DNA of 6,598 nt. Origin: a bacterium. Lineage in GTDB: Bacteria; Vulcanimicrobiota; Vulcanimicrobiia; Vulcanimicrobiales; SCRA01. The notes beneath the pieces are model-generated. The model was not told the DNA's origin. It ran no database searches and was given only the letters and a program-made list of their open reading frames with translations. Each line of letters opens with the position of its first letter. Position 1 is the first letter of the stretch. A program made the position numbers and the translations under genes. Shown here piece after piece: positions 1 through 6,108 of the stretch. The stretch spans positions 1 through 6,598 of the forward strand of contig JAGWST010000241.1 in assembly GCA_028869325.1 (NCBI GenBank), read 5' to 3'.

Positions 1-30
1 CGGCCGGGCGGCGGAGGTCCGCCCCGGCCG
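1..30. repeat. GC-rich imperfect inverted repeat at the window edge, inside the chemoreceptor gene
   Basis: Bases 1-7 pair with 24-30 and 10-15 pair with 18-23, giving 13 base pairs with a 2-nt bulge and a tight 2-nt loop. It lies in codons for the segment ADLRRPA of the chemoreceptor. No T-run follows on the visible side. Chance in very GC-rich coding DNA is the simplest reading. Confidence 0.3.
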
Positions 31-1546
31 CCAGGAACTGCGCTCGCGTCGCCCGCAGGGGGACAGCATCGCGATTCGAGAGCCCGACGCGAGCCGTGCG
101 GATCCCGAAGCTCTCCTCGAACAGGCGCTTGATGCGGTTGTGCGCCAGATCGCGGTCGTGGTCCCCCGTCCAGTTCTCACGGAGGTTGCGCGCCGAGCCG
201 ATCAACAGGCTGTTACGATCCATGAAGCTGAGAAACTTCAGCTCCGGATAGCGCTCACGGATGCCTTGCAGCGCCTCACACGCCTCGTAGTCGATCACGT
301 GGTCGTAGCCGTTCGTGTATTTTGCCGGAGTGATGGGCGGGCGCATGCGTGCCGTGCTGAAGAGGCGCTCCAGTCTGCGCCGATCCTCTGAGGACGCCAG
401 ATCGAGCTCGCGATAGCGCGGCTGGTCGATATCCTGCTTGCTGATGCGCGCCTCAGCGAAGGCCGCCACCAAGAGCTGCTCGATGCGCTCGGCCGCCTCC
501 AAGGCCGCGCTATGCGCGCGCTCGTAGGCAGCGCCGACTTTGAAGCGCAGCAAAACTTGGTGCGTGCGCTCCGTCATCTCGCCCAGCTCGAGCGCCCCCG
601 CCTCCTTGGCCAGACGCGCGGACTCGCTTGCGTGGCTCGCTACGGCCTCGATGTTGCTGGAGAGCGTTTGAAGGACCGACGACTGCTCTTCCGTGACGAC
701 CGCGATCTCCGTCACTTGCCCGCGCGACTGATCGACCACGCGGTCCAACTCGCCCAGGGCCGCGATGACGTCCGATGAGCGCTCGTTTGCCTGCTGAACG
801 CTGTTCGCGCTCGCTTTTACGGAGGTGAGTCCTTGGTCGATCGTGAGCGTGACGCGCTCGATCAGCTTCGATATCTCGCGCGTCTGCTTGCGCGTAGACT
901 CCGCCAGCTTCTTCACCTCGTCGGCGACCACGGAGAAGCCGCGTCCATGGTCTCCGGCGTGGGCAGCCTCGATCGCCGCGTTGATCGCCAGCAGATTGGT
1001 CTGCGCCGAGATGTCCTCCACGATCTCGAGCAGGTCGCCGACGCGCTCCGAGTAGTCGCTAATGGCATGAACGGCCTCCGCCGCGCGCTCAACGTCCTCG
1101 CGGAGCCGCTGCAGGTCCGTAATGCTCTGCTGGATCGTCGATGTCGATTCGCGCGCGATGCTCTCCAGGCGTTCGGAGAGCCCGCGTGCGTGCTCGCAGG
1201 CCTGGGCGATCTGAGAGGCACCCGCGCTCGTCTCCTGGATCGCCGAGGCGATCTGCTGCACCTCCATCGCCTGGGCGTCGGCCACCTGGTCCATTTTCTT
1301 TAGATGAAAGGCGTTGTAGGCCGTCGAAGCCGAGGCTTCGCTGACGCTCGTCGAGAGCGCGACGACCTCGTCGCGCAGGCGCACGATGAAGGCATTGAAC
1401 GCTTCGGCACACGCGCGTTCCTCCTCGGAGGCCAGCGGGGAGAGCTCGACGCGGCGGGTCAAATCGAGAAGCTCGCCGCTCGCAAAGCGGCGTATCGCCT
1501 CCGCGAGCTCGCCAGGCATCGTGGCACTGGAGCGGTCAGAGATCAT
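1..1546 (-). CDS. Soluble methyl-accepting chemotaxis protein with C-terminal sensor-like domain (partial, 3' end outside window)
   Basis: This is a cytoplasmic chemoreceptor that would signal to CheA/CheW. The frame is open for 515 codons from an ATG at 1546 to the window edge. The start is supported by GAGG 7 nt upstream. No hydrophobic segment or signal peptide is visible, and no HAMP domain is recognisable. Residues about 85-315 form the MCP signalling coiled coil. Its hairpin tip is highly conserved: [20 protein letters not shown] begins at 178 and [16 protein letters not shown] at 201. Residues 100-109 ([10 protein letters not shown]) fit the classic methylation-site consensus. EEQSS at 286-290 on the return arm is a weaker match. 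From about 375 a globular domain follows, with DRN at 443-445, [16 protein letters not shown] at 461-476 and a following G481. This resembles a C-terminal domain I remember from many MCPs, where DRNGY, NRTKRIF and a final WG-LR strand occur. The last part lies beyond position 1. The ligand is unknown. Family assignment is firm; the role of the C-terminal domain is inference. Confidence 0.93.
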   Translation of the reverse strand, partial: MISDRSSATMPGELAEAIRRFASGELLDLTRRVELSPLASEEERACAEAFNAFIVRLRDEVVALSTSVSEASASTAYNAFHLKKMDQVADAQAMEVQQIASAIQETSAGASQIAQACEHARGLSERLESIARESTSTIQQSITDLQRLREDVERAAEAVHAISDYSERVGDLLEIVEDISAQTNLLAINAAIEAAHAGDHGRGFSVVADEVKKLAESTRKQTREISKLIERVTLTIDQGLTSVKASANSVQQANERSSDVIAALGELDRVVDQSRGQVTEIAVVTEEQSSVLQTLSSNIEAVASHASESARLAKEAGALELGEMTERTHQVLLRFKVGAAYERAHSAALEAAERIEQLLVAAFAEARISKQDIDQPRYRELDLASSEDRRRLERLFSTARMRPPITPAKYTNGYDHVIDYEACEALQGIRERYPELKFLSFMDRNSLLIGSARNLRENWTGDHDRDLAHNRIKRLFEESFGIRTARVGLSNRDAVPLRATRAQFLAAGADLRRPA

Positions 1547-1660
1547 TACCGAACCTCAAACTCATCCCGCTCCACACCCTCGCCGCGGGGGGACGTCATA
1601 CATGGAGTTTCGGCAGAAGAGCGAGGGTCCGCTATTCTCCGTTCGCCGGCGTTACCGCCC
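1547..1660 (-). other. Intergenic gap between dehydrogenase and chemoreceptor genes
   Basis: This 114-bp stretch is the only sizeable gap in the window. On the minus strand it begins with a small GGCG-GTAA-CGCC stem-loop (1648-1659) that has no T-run after it, so it is not a convincing intrinsic terminator. I find no clear sigma-70 promoter. TATGAC at 1600-1595 is a fair -10 but has no matching -35 at 16-18 nt. GCCGAAAC at 1614-1607 matches 6 of 8 bases of the flagellar sigma-28 -10 element GCCGATAA, but the expected upstream TAAA is missing. Whether the chemoreceptor is read through from the operon or has its own promoter cannot be settled here. Confidence 0.4.
1554..1557 (-). promoter_or_regulatory. 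Ribosome binding site of the chemoreceptor gene
   Basis: On the minus strand GAGG lies 7 nt before the ATG at 1546. It favours that ATG over the in-frame ATG at codon 10, which would remove residues outside the conserved region. Confidence 0.55.
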
Positions 1661-2785
1661 CTAGAAGCGGACGACCTGGCGGGCGACGGCCCCGGAATCC
1701 AGGGAGTCGAAGGAGCTATTGATCTCGTCCAGCGCAAGGTGACGGCTCACCAAGGCATCGACCGGAAGGCGCTTGGCGCGGTACATCGCGATGTAGCGAG
1801 GAATGTCGCGCCGCGGCACCGCGGAGCCCATGTACGAGCCTCGCAACGTGCGCTCCTCGGCAACGAGCGAGACCGCCGGGATGACGAGCTGGCGACTGGG
1901 ATGGGGAAGACCGACCGTTACGGTGGTGCCGCCCCGCCGAGTTGCGGCGTAAGCCTGAGCCAGGACGCCTTCGTGGCCAACGCTCTCGAAGGCGTAGTCG
2001 ACGCCGCCTCCCGTGAGCTCCTTGATCTGCTCGACCGCGTCGCTTGCGCTGGCATCGACCGTGTGCGTCGCGCCGATTCGTCGTGCAAGCTCGAGCTTGG
2101 AGGGCACCAGGTCGACGGCGAGGATCGGGTTGGCGCCGGCGGCCAACGCCCCGATGACGGAGCTCAAGCCCACTCCCCCCAAGCCGAAGACGGCGACGCT
2201 GGTTCCGGGCTCCACGCGTGCCGTGTTGAAGACGGCACCCACGCCTGTGATAACGGCGCAACCGAAGAGCGCGGCCTCCTCTAGCGGGAGATCCGGATCG
2301 ATGCGCACCAGCGATTCTTGCGCCGCGACGGTGAACTGCGAGAAAGCCGAGACGCCCAAGTGGTGGTTAAAGAGCGTGTCGCCGCGGCGGAAGCGGCGCC
2401 CACCCCCGAGCAGCGTGCCGGCGGTATTGGCGCGGTTGCCGGTCTCGCAGAGCGCTGGGCGTCCGATGGCGCAGTACGCGCAGCGCCCGCACATCGGCAC
2501 GAAGCTGAAGATCACGTGGTCGCCGGGTGCAAAGTCGGTCACGCCTTGGCCCAGCTCGCGGACGATGCCCGCCGCCTCGTGCCCCATCACCATCGGCATG
2601 ACGCGCGGCCGCGAGGCATTGATCACGGAGAGATCCGAGTGGCAGACGCCTGCGGCCATGACCTGTACGAGCACCTCGCCCGGGCCTGGACCCTCGAGGT
2701 CGATCTCGCCCACCTCGAGCGGCTTCGACTCACGGTAAGGCTGCGGCTTGCCCATCTCGCACAGCACGGCGGCGCGCGTCTTCAT
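1661..2785 (-). CDS. Zinc-dependent, NAD-type alcohol dehydrogenase (MDR superfamily)
   Basis: This enzyme would oxidise an alcohol to an aldehyde or ketone, or the reverse, with a nicotinamide cofactor in the cytoplasm. The 374-residue length is normal for zinc-containing medium-chain dehydrogenases. The N-terminal GroES-like domain holds catalytic zinc ligands C48 (in GVCHSD) and H69 (in GHE), with C176 (in FGCAVITG) as the third. The structural zinc cysteines are C99, C102, C105 and C113. The Rossmann domain shows GLGGVG at 201-206 and an acidic D225 at the end of the second strand, which favours NAD over NADP. I chose the ATG at 2785, preceded by AGGAGG with 9 nt spacing. A TTG one codon upstream (2788) is possible and would add one Met. 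The start overlaps the livF stop by 1 nt (TGATG), so the gene belongs to the transporter operon. The motifs match the class I/III-like alcohol dehydrogenase lineage. The physiological substrate cannot be read from the sequence. A pure formaldehyde/glutathione role is not indicated. Confidence 0.95.
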   Translation of the reverse strand: MKTRAAVLCEMGKPQPYRESKPLEVGEIDLEGPGPGEVLVQVMAAGVCHSDLSVINASRPRVMPMVMGHEAAGIVRELGQGVTDFAPGDHVIFSFVPMCGRCAYCAIGRPALCETGNRANTAGTLLGGGRRFRRGDTLFNHHLGVSAFSQFTVAAQESLVRIDPDLPLEEAALFGCAVITGVGAVFNTARVEPGTSVAVFGLGGVGLSSVIGALAAGANPILAVDLVPSKLELARRIGATHTVDASASDAVEQIKELTGGGVDYAFESVGHEGVLAQAYAATRRGGTTVTVGLPHPSRQLVIPAVSLVAEERTLRGSYMGSAVPRRDIPRYIAMYRAKRLPVDALVSRHLALDEINSSFDSLDSGAVARQVVRF

Positions 2786-3438
2786 CAATGGTTCCCTCCT
2801 ACGATTTCACCACGTTCGATCGTCACGACGCGGTCGGCGATGCTTCCAATGAGCTTGAGCTCTGACTCCGCGACGAGGATGGCATATCCCTCCGCGCGCA
2901 GCTCTTGGAGCAGGCGCCCCATCTTTTGGGCCATCACGGGGGAGAGGCCTTCGAAGGGCTCGTCCAACAGCAGCAGCTTCGTGCCGGTCATCAGCGCACG
3001 TGCCAGCGCTACCATCTTCTGCTGCCCGCCGCTGAGCTGCGTGGCTTGACGCTGCGCCATCTCGCGCACCTTCGGAATCTGCCGGTAGATCGTCTCCAAG
3101 CGTCTGCGCGGATCGGAGAGCGCATTCGCCCAGGCCGGCAGCAGAATGTTCTCCTCCACGCTCATCTGCGAGAGCAGGCGGCGGTCCTCGTGGACGTAGC
3201 CGATGCCCAGCCGCGCCCGGCGATGGGGCGGGACCGTGCGCAGGTCTCTGCCTGCGAGCGCGACGGAGCCTTGGGAGATCTCGACGAGGCCCAAGACGCT
3301 CTTGATGCTGGTGGTCTTGCCGGCGCCGTTACGCCCGACCAGGCCCACGATCTCGCCCGGCGCGACCCCAAAGGAGATGCCGTGGAGCACGGGCTTGCTC
3401 CCGATGCTGACCCGCACATCGGCCAACTGCAGCATCAT
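2785..3438 (-). CDS. livF: LivF-type ABC transporter ATP-binding protein (HAAT family), short C-terminus
   Basis: This is one of the two ATPases that power import through the LivH/LivM-type channel, on the cytoplasmic face of the membrane. It has Walker A GRNGAGKTT (35-43), a Q-loop region reading YVHEDRRL (81-88; Glu in place of Gln is usual in LivF), signature LSGGQQK (135-141), and Walker B LLLLDE (155-160) followed by PFEGLSP. At the switch-histidine position the segment reads VAESE (189-193), so the residue is Ser192. Textbook LivF has VEQN there, and a subgroup I remember has AESN. The protein has 217 residues against about 230-240 for most LivF. It stops right after the ERGEIVGG strand and lacks the usual tail ending in a YLG-like motif. 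It starts at an ATG that overlaps the livG stop by 4 nt (ATGA); a second ATG follows directly. Its stop overlaps the dehydrogenase start. Family assignment is secure, but the ligand need not be leucine. Confidence 0.93.
   Translation of the reverse strand: MMLQLADVRVSIGSKPVLHGISFGVAPGEIVGLVGRNGAGKTTSIKSVLGLVEISQGSVALAGRDLRTVPPHRRARLGIGYVHEDRRLLSQMSVEENILLPAWANALSDPRRRLETIYRQIPKVREMAQRQATQLSGGQQKMVALARALMTGTKLLLLDEPFEGLSPVMAQKMGRLLQELRAEGYAILVAESELKLIGSIADRVVTIERGEIVGGNH
2795..2800 (-). promoter_or_regulatory. Strong ribosome binding site of the dehydrogenase gene, inside livF
   Basis: A perfect AGGAGG on the minus strand lies within the last codons of livF (encoding the terminal Gly-Gly). 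It is 9 nt from the ATG at 2785 and 6 nt from the TTG at 2788. It is the best Shine-Dalgarno match in the window and suggests high translation of the dehydrogenase relative to the transporter subunits. Confidence 0.7.
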
Positions 3439-4193
3439 GATGCGTCCACCACGCCGAGCACCAGCTCGCGCACGCGCTGGTCCGCCAAGACGTCGGCGGA
3501 GCGGCCGTCGGCGATGATCTGTCCGTCGACGAAGGCGAGCAGACGCTGGGCGTACTTCTCGACGACCTCCATATCATGCTCGATGAAGAGAACGGTCGTC
3601 TCCGTCTTGGCTAGCACATCGATCACCGTATCCATCAGCGCGAACTTCTCCTGCGCGCTGACGCCGCTGGTCGGCTCGTCCAACAGCAGCACCGCCGGCT
3701 CCAGCGCAAAGGAGAGCGCGATATCCAGCACTTTGCGCCGGCCCTCCGGCAGCTGGGCGACCTCGGTCTCCAGGGCCTCGGTGAGCGCGAAGCGCTCCAG
3801 GAGAGCAACCGCCTCGTCGAGCGCCGCGCGTCTCTTCAGTTGCGCCCACATGGAGCGCTGCTCACCGCGCTTGATGCTCAGAGCGATCAGCGCGTTCTCC
3901 AGCACGCTGAGGTTGTCGTAGAGCTGCGGATGCTGGAACGAGCGCGCGATGCCGCGCTCGACGGCGGAGCGCGGCGTAAGTCCCACCAGCTCCTCGCCGC
4001 GATAGCGGATATGTCCGGAGTCGGGCGTGACATACCCGGTGATAACGTTGACGAACGTCGTCTTGCCGGCACCGTTGGGCCCGACCATGCCCACCAGCTC
4101 CCCCGCCGCAAATCCGACGCTGATGGCGTCGCAGGCGACGACCGCGCCGAAGCGTTTGCTGAGATCGACCGCCTCGAGGATCGGCGCGCTCAT
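3435..4193 (-). CDS. livG: LivG-type ABC transporter ATP-binding protein (HAAT family)
   Basis: This is the second ATPase of the importer, expected to pair with the LivF-type subunit. It has 252 residues, normal for LivG. It shows Walker A GPNGAGKTT (38-46), Q-loop Gln87 (in ARSFQ), a C-loop reading LPEGRRK (148-154), Walker B LLLDE (169-173) followed by PTSGVSAQEK, and an intact switch histidine H206 (in FIEHDME). The C-loop departs from LSGGQ and from the LPYGQQ usual in LivG. LP-G-RK together with TSGVS-EK is a combination I remember from a subgroup of HAAT ATPases, so the site is probably functional. I chose ATG 4193, which has GGAGG 8 nt upstream and overlaps the livM stop by 4 nt (ATGA). 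An in-frame GTG at 4202 would lie on that ribosome binding site and is less likely. The C-terminus ends in an ELVLG segment, as expected for the LivG tail. Confidence 0.94.
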   Translation of the reverse strand: MSAPILEAVDLSKRFGAVVACDAISVGFAAGELVGMVGPNGAGKTTFVNVITGYVTPDSGHIRYRGEELVGLTPRSAVERGIARSFQHPQLYDNLSVLENALIALSIKRGEQRSMWAQLKRRAALDEAVALLERFALTEALETEVAQLPEGRRKVLDIALSFALEPAVLLLDEPTSGVSAQEKFALMDTVIDVLAKTETTVLFIEHDMEVVEKYAQRLLAFVDGQIIADGRSADVLADQRVRELVLGVVDAS

Positions 4194-5176
4194 CGGCTCC
4201 ACCTCCGTGCCGCGATCTCGTAGAGCGTCCAGAGCCCGCGCGGGAGCAAGAGGATGATCGCAAGCATGACGATGCCCAGCACCATCTCCCAGATGTTGGG
4301 GAAGTACGCCGAGGCGTAGCTGTTGATGGACTCGAAGACCACGGTCCCCACCACCGGCGCCAGGGCGCTGGACGTTCCGCCCAGCAGCGCCGCGAAGATG
4401 AACTCACCGGACGTGGTCCAATACGCCAGCGTCGGGCTCACATGACCCACGGCCAGCGCGGTGAGGCCGCCGCCCAGGCCCGTCAGCGCGGCCGCCAGGA
4501 CGTAGGTGCGATACGTTACGCTCTGCACGGAGGCGCCGAGGTACTCCAGGCGGATCTCGTTGTCGCGTACCGCCCGCGCGAGATATCCCAGCGGTGAGGC
4601 CATATACGCGGAGACCGCGTAGAGCGCGATGCCGAAGCAGACGATGGTCAGATCGTAGTACGCGGCGGGCAGCACGCGATCCGCGACGTGAAGGCCGAGG
4701 ATGGTCGCCGCGGGGACCTGCATGCCGTCGCTGCCGCCCGTGATGCCGTTGAACTTCAGCAGCACGCTGTAGAGCACCATCGAGAACGCCAGGCTGATCA
4801 TCGCGAAGAAGATCTGCCGGTAGCGGCAGATCAGCGGCCCCACGGCCGCGGCGACGAGCGCGCTGACGACGATGCCGAGCGCGAGCAGGAGCAGCGCCTC
4901 GTGCAGACCCAGCAGACGCATGCCGTAGGCCACGGCGTAACCGCCGGCGGCATAGAAGAGTCCTTGGCCGAAGCTGACCAGCCCCGCCCGCATCAAGAGC
5001 GCGACGCCTAGCACCGCCAGGCTCTCGGCGAGGGAGACGGTGAGCAGGAACTGCATCCAGCTCGCCAGGACGAGGCCGACGACGGCCAGGATCGCGACCA
5101 GAAGCGCGACCCCGCCCAAGCGGCGGAGCTGGCCAACGTCGGCGCGGGCACGGTCGGTGCGTACGAGCGTCGCCAT
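4190..5176 (-). CDS. livM: LivM-type ABC transporter permease
   Basis: This inner-membrane subunit would form the translocation path together with the LivH-type protein. It has 328 residues. About nine hydrophobic segments are visible, roughly at 20-38, 42-62, 66-88, 93-117, 122-141, 172-192, 222-245, 256-283 and 296-312. After a polar, basic N-terminus come family hallmarks: VSFGQGLFYAAGGY (67-80), ITGGSDGM (145-152), the cytoplasmic coupling segment GYLARAVRDNEIRLEYLGA (197-215) that contacts an ATPase, FAALLGGTSS (261-270), and the closing LLPRGLW (310-316). The ATG at 5176 comes just 1 nt after the livH stop (TGA-G-ATG). No strong Shine-Dalgarno is visible, so translation is probably coupled to livH. 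The gene carries a strong internal hairpin, listed separately. Substrate is not predictable from this subunit. Confidence 0.95.
   Translation of the reverse strand: MATLVRTDRARADVGQLRRLGGVALLVAILAVVGLVLASWMQFLLTVSLAESLAVLGVALLMRAGLVSFGQGLFYAAGGYAVAYGMRLLGLHEALLLLALGIVVSALVAAAVGPLICRYRQIFFAMISLAFSMVLYSVLLKFNGITGGSDGMQVPAATILGLHVADRVLPAAYYDLTIVCFGIALYAVSAYMASPLGYLARAVRDNEIRLEYLGASVQSVTYRTYVLAAALTGLGGGLTALAVGHVSPTLAYWTTSGEFIFAALLGGTSSALAPVVGTVVFESINSYASAYFPNIWEMVLGIVMLAIILLLPRGLWTLYEIAARRWSR
4202..4206 (-). promoter_or_regulatory. Ribosome binding site deciding the livG start
   Basis: GGAGG on the minus strand is 8 nt from the ATG at 4193 and lies within the 3' end of livM. Because it abuts the alternative GTG at 4202, it supports the shorter livG product. 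Confidence 0.65.
4811..4832 (-). repeat. Perfect 9-bp inverted repeat (4-nt loop) inside livM
   Basis: Arms at 4811-4819 and 4824-4832 are exactly complementary around the loop 4820-4823. In the livM mRNA this folds as GAUCUGCCG-CUAC-CGGCAGAUC and is followed by UUCUUCG. It encodes the stretch ICRYRQI (116-122) at the start of a membrane segment. The short pyrimidine-rich tail is weaker than a true terminator U-run. It may be chance under coding constraint, or a weak pause or processing hairpin within the operon. Confidence 0.45.
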
Positions 5177-5177
5177 C

Positions 5178-6074
5178 TCAGATGCGCTTCGCTTCGACGC
5201 GGCCGAAGAGGCCCTGCGGTTTGAAGATCAGGACGACGGCCATAACCAGGTAGATCGCGACGAGGTCGAGATCGGGGAAGAGGTGCACGGCGCTGGCGCG
5301 CGCCAGGCCGACGATGATCGAGCCCAGCGCCGCGCCCTCCAAGCTCCCCAGTCCGCCGATCACCACGACGGCGAACGAGAGTACGATGACGGTGACGTCG
5401 ATGCCCGGGACCACCGAGATCGTCGGCGCCGTGAGGGCGCCGCCGATCGCCGCGAGCGTGGTGCCGATGGTGAAGGCCGCCGTGCAGACCAGCGGCACGT
5501 TGATGCCGAGCGTGGTGCTGATCTCACGATCGCGGATGACCGCTACCATGAACTTTCCGAAGCGCGTGCGGTTGACGATGGCCCACAACCCCAGGCCGAC
5601 GACGATCGCCGCGACGATCAACACTCCGTCATAGCGCGGATACGGAATCTTCCCGATGGTCACGTTGCCCATCAAGCTGTATGGAAGGTAGGCATAGTAC
5701 GGATTGACGCCCCAGATCAACTTAGTCAGATCGCCCAAGATCAAGAAGAGCGCGTAGGTGACGAGCAGCTGCAGAACTTCGTCGCGCCCGTAGGTGCGGC
5801 GCAGGAGCAGCCGCTCCACAAGCGGCCCCATCACCGCACCGACCAGCAGCGCGCCGAACAGCAGCAGCACGATGCTCAGCCAAAGCGGCATCCCGGGCTG
5901 GAAGAATCGCACCACGAGCCAGGCCCCCATGTACGCGCCGATGGCGTAGAGGCTGCCGTGTGCGAGATTGAGGATGCGCAACACGCCGAAGATGAGCGTG
6001 AGGCCCACCGAGACCAAGAAGATCCACGACGCATAGACCAGGCCGTCGATCAGAATTGCACTCGTCGTCTGCAT
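5178..6074 (-). CDS. livH: LivH-type ABC transporter permease
   Basis: This inner-membrane permease partners the LivM-type subunit. The length of 298 residues is typical. Roughly eight hydrophobic segments can be seen (about 8-30, 35-56, 64-86, 98-120, 150-168, 195-218, 226-257 and 270-288). Family signatures are in the expected order: FGVLRILNLAHGSLYAIGAY (29-48), the basic cytoplasmic loop NRTRFGKFMVAVIRDREIS (168-186) with the following LGIN (189-192), VVIGGLGSLEGAALGSIIVG (237-256), and the terminal IFKPQGLFGR (283-292). The ATG at 6074 has GGGAG with 7 nt spacing. It lies 34 nt after the stop of the substrate-binding protein gene, which fits co-transcription and leaves no room for a long terminator. 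Its TGA is separated from livM by one nucleotide. Confidence 0.95.
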   Translation of the reverse strand: MQTTSAILIDGLVYASWIFLVSVGLTLIFGVLRILNLAHGSLYAIGAYMGAWLVVRFFQPGMPLWLSIVLLLFGALLVGAVMGPLVERLLLRRTYGRDEVLQLLVTYALFLILGDLTKLIWGVNPYYAYLPYSLMGNVTIGKIPYPRYDGVLIVAAIVVGLGLWAIVNRTRFGKFMVAVIRDREISTTLGINVPLVCTAAFTIGTTLAAIGGALTAPTISVVPGIDVTVIVLSFAVVVIGGLGSLEGAALGSIIVGLARASAVHLFPDLDLVAIYLVMAVVLIFKPQGLFGRVEAKRI

Positions 6075-6081
6075 CGTAGAT

Positions 6082-6086
6082 CTCCC
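6082..6086 (-). promoter_or_regulatory. Ribosome binding site of livH
   Basis: GGGAG on the minus strand lies 7 nt before the livH ATG, inside the 34-nt spacer after the binding-protein gene. That spacer has no stem-loop with a T-run. Confidence 0.5.
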
Positions 6087-6108
6087 GGTGCGAACGCTGG
6101 TTGGGGTG

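Noticed and set aside
1325..1340. Inverted repeat CGAAGCC-GA-GGCTTCG in the chemoreceptor gene
   Set aside because: The 2-nt spacer is too short for a stable full stem, the site lies in Ser/Ala-rich codons (SEASAS), and nothing around it suggests regulation.
1595..1614. Possible sigma-70 or flagellar sigma-28 promoter elements before the chemoreceptor
   Set aside because: TATGAC lacks a -35 partner at proper spacing, and the sigma-28-like GCCGAAAC lacks the upstream TAAA element. The match is too weak to call as a promoter.
1648..1659. Small stem-loop just after the dehydrogenase stop as terminator
   Set aside because: It has only a 4-bp stem with a GTAA loop and no T-run, so it is insufficient for an intrinsic terminator.
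1304..2284. Long plus-strand open frame of 326 codons
   Set aside because: It is antisense to the start of the chemoreceptor gene and to the dehydrogenase, has Arg/Gly/Asp-rich composition without domain motifs, and crosses two well-supported genes. It is a GC-bias shadow.
2957..3691. A 19-nt identical direct repeat (GGCTCGTCCAACAGCAGCA) at 2957-2975 and 3673-3691
   Set aside because: Both copies encode the Walker B segment (LLLDEP) of the paralogous livF and livG genes. Shared function and codon bias explain it; it is not a mobile or regulatory repeat.
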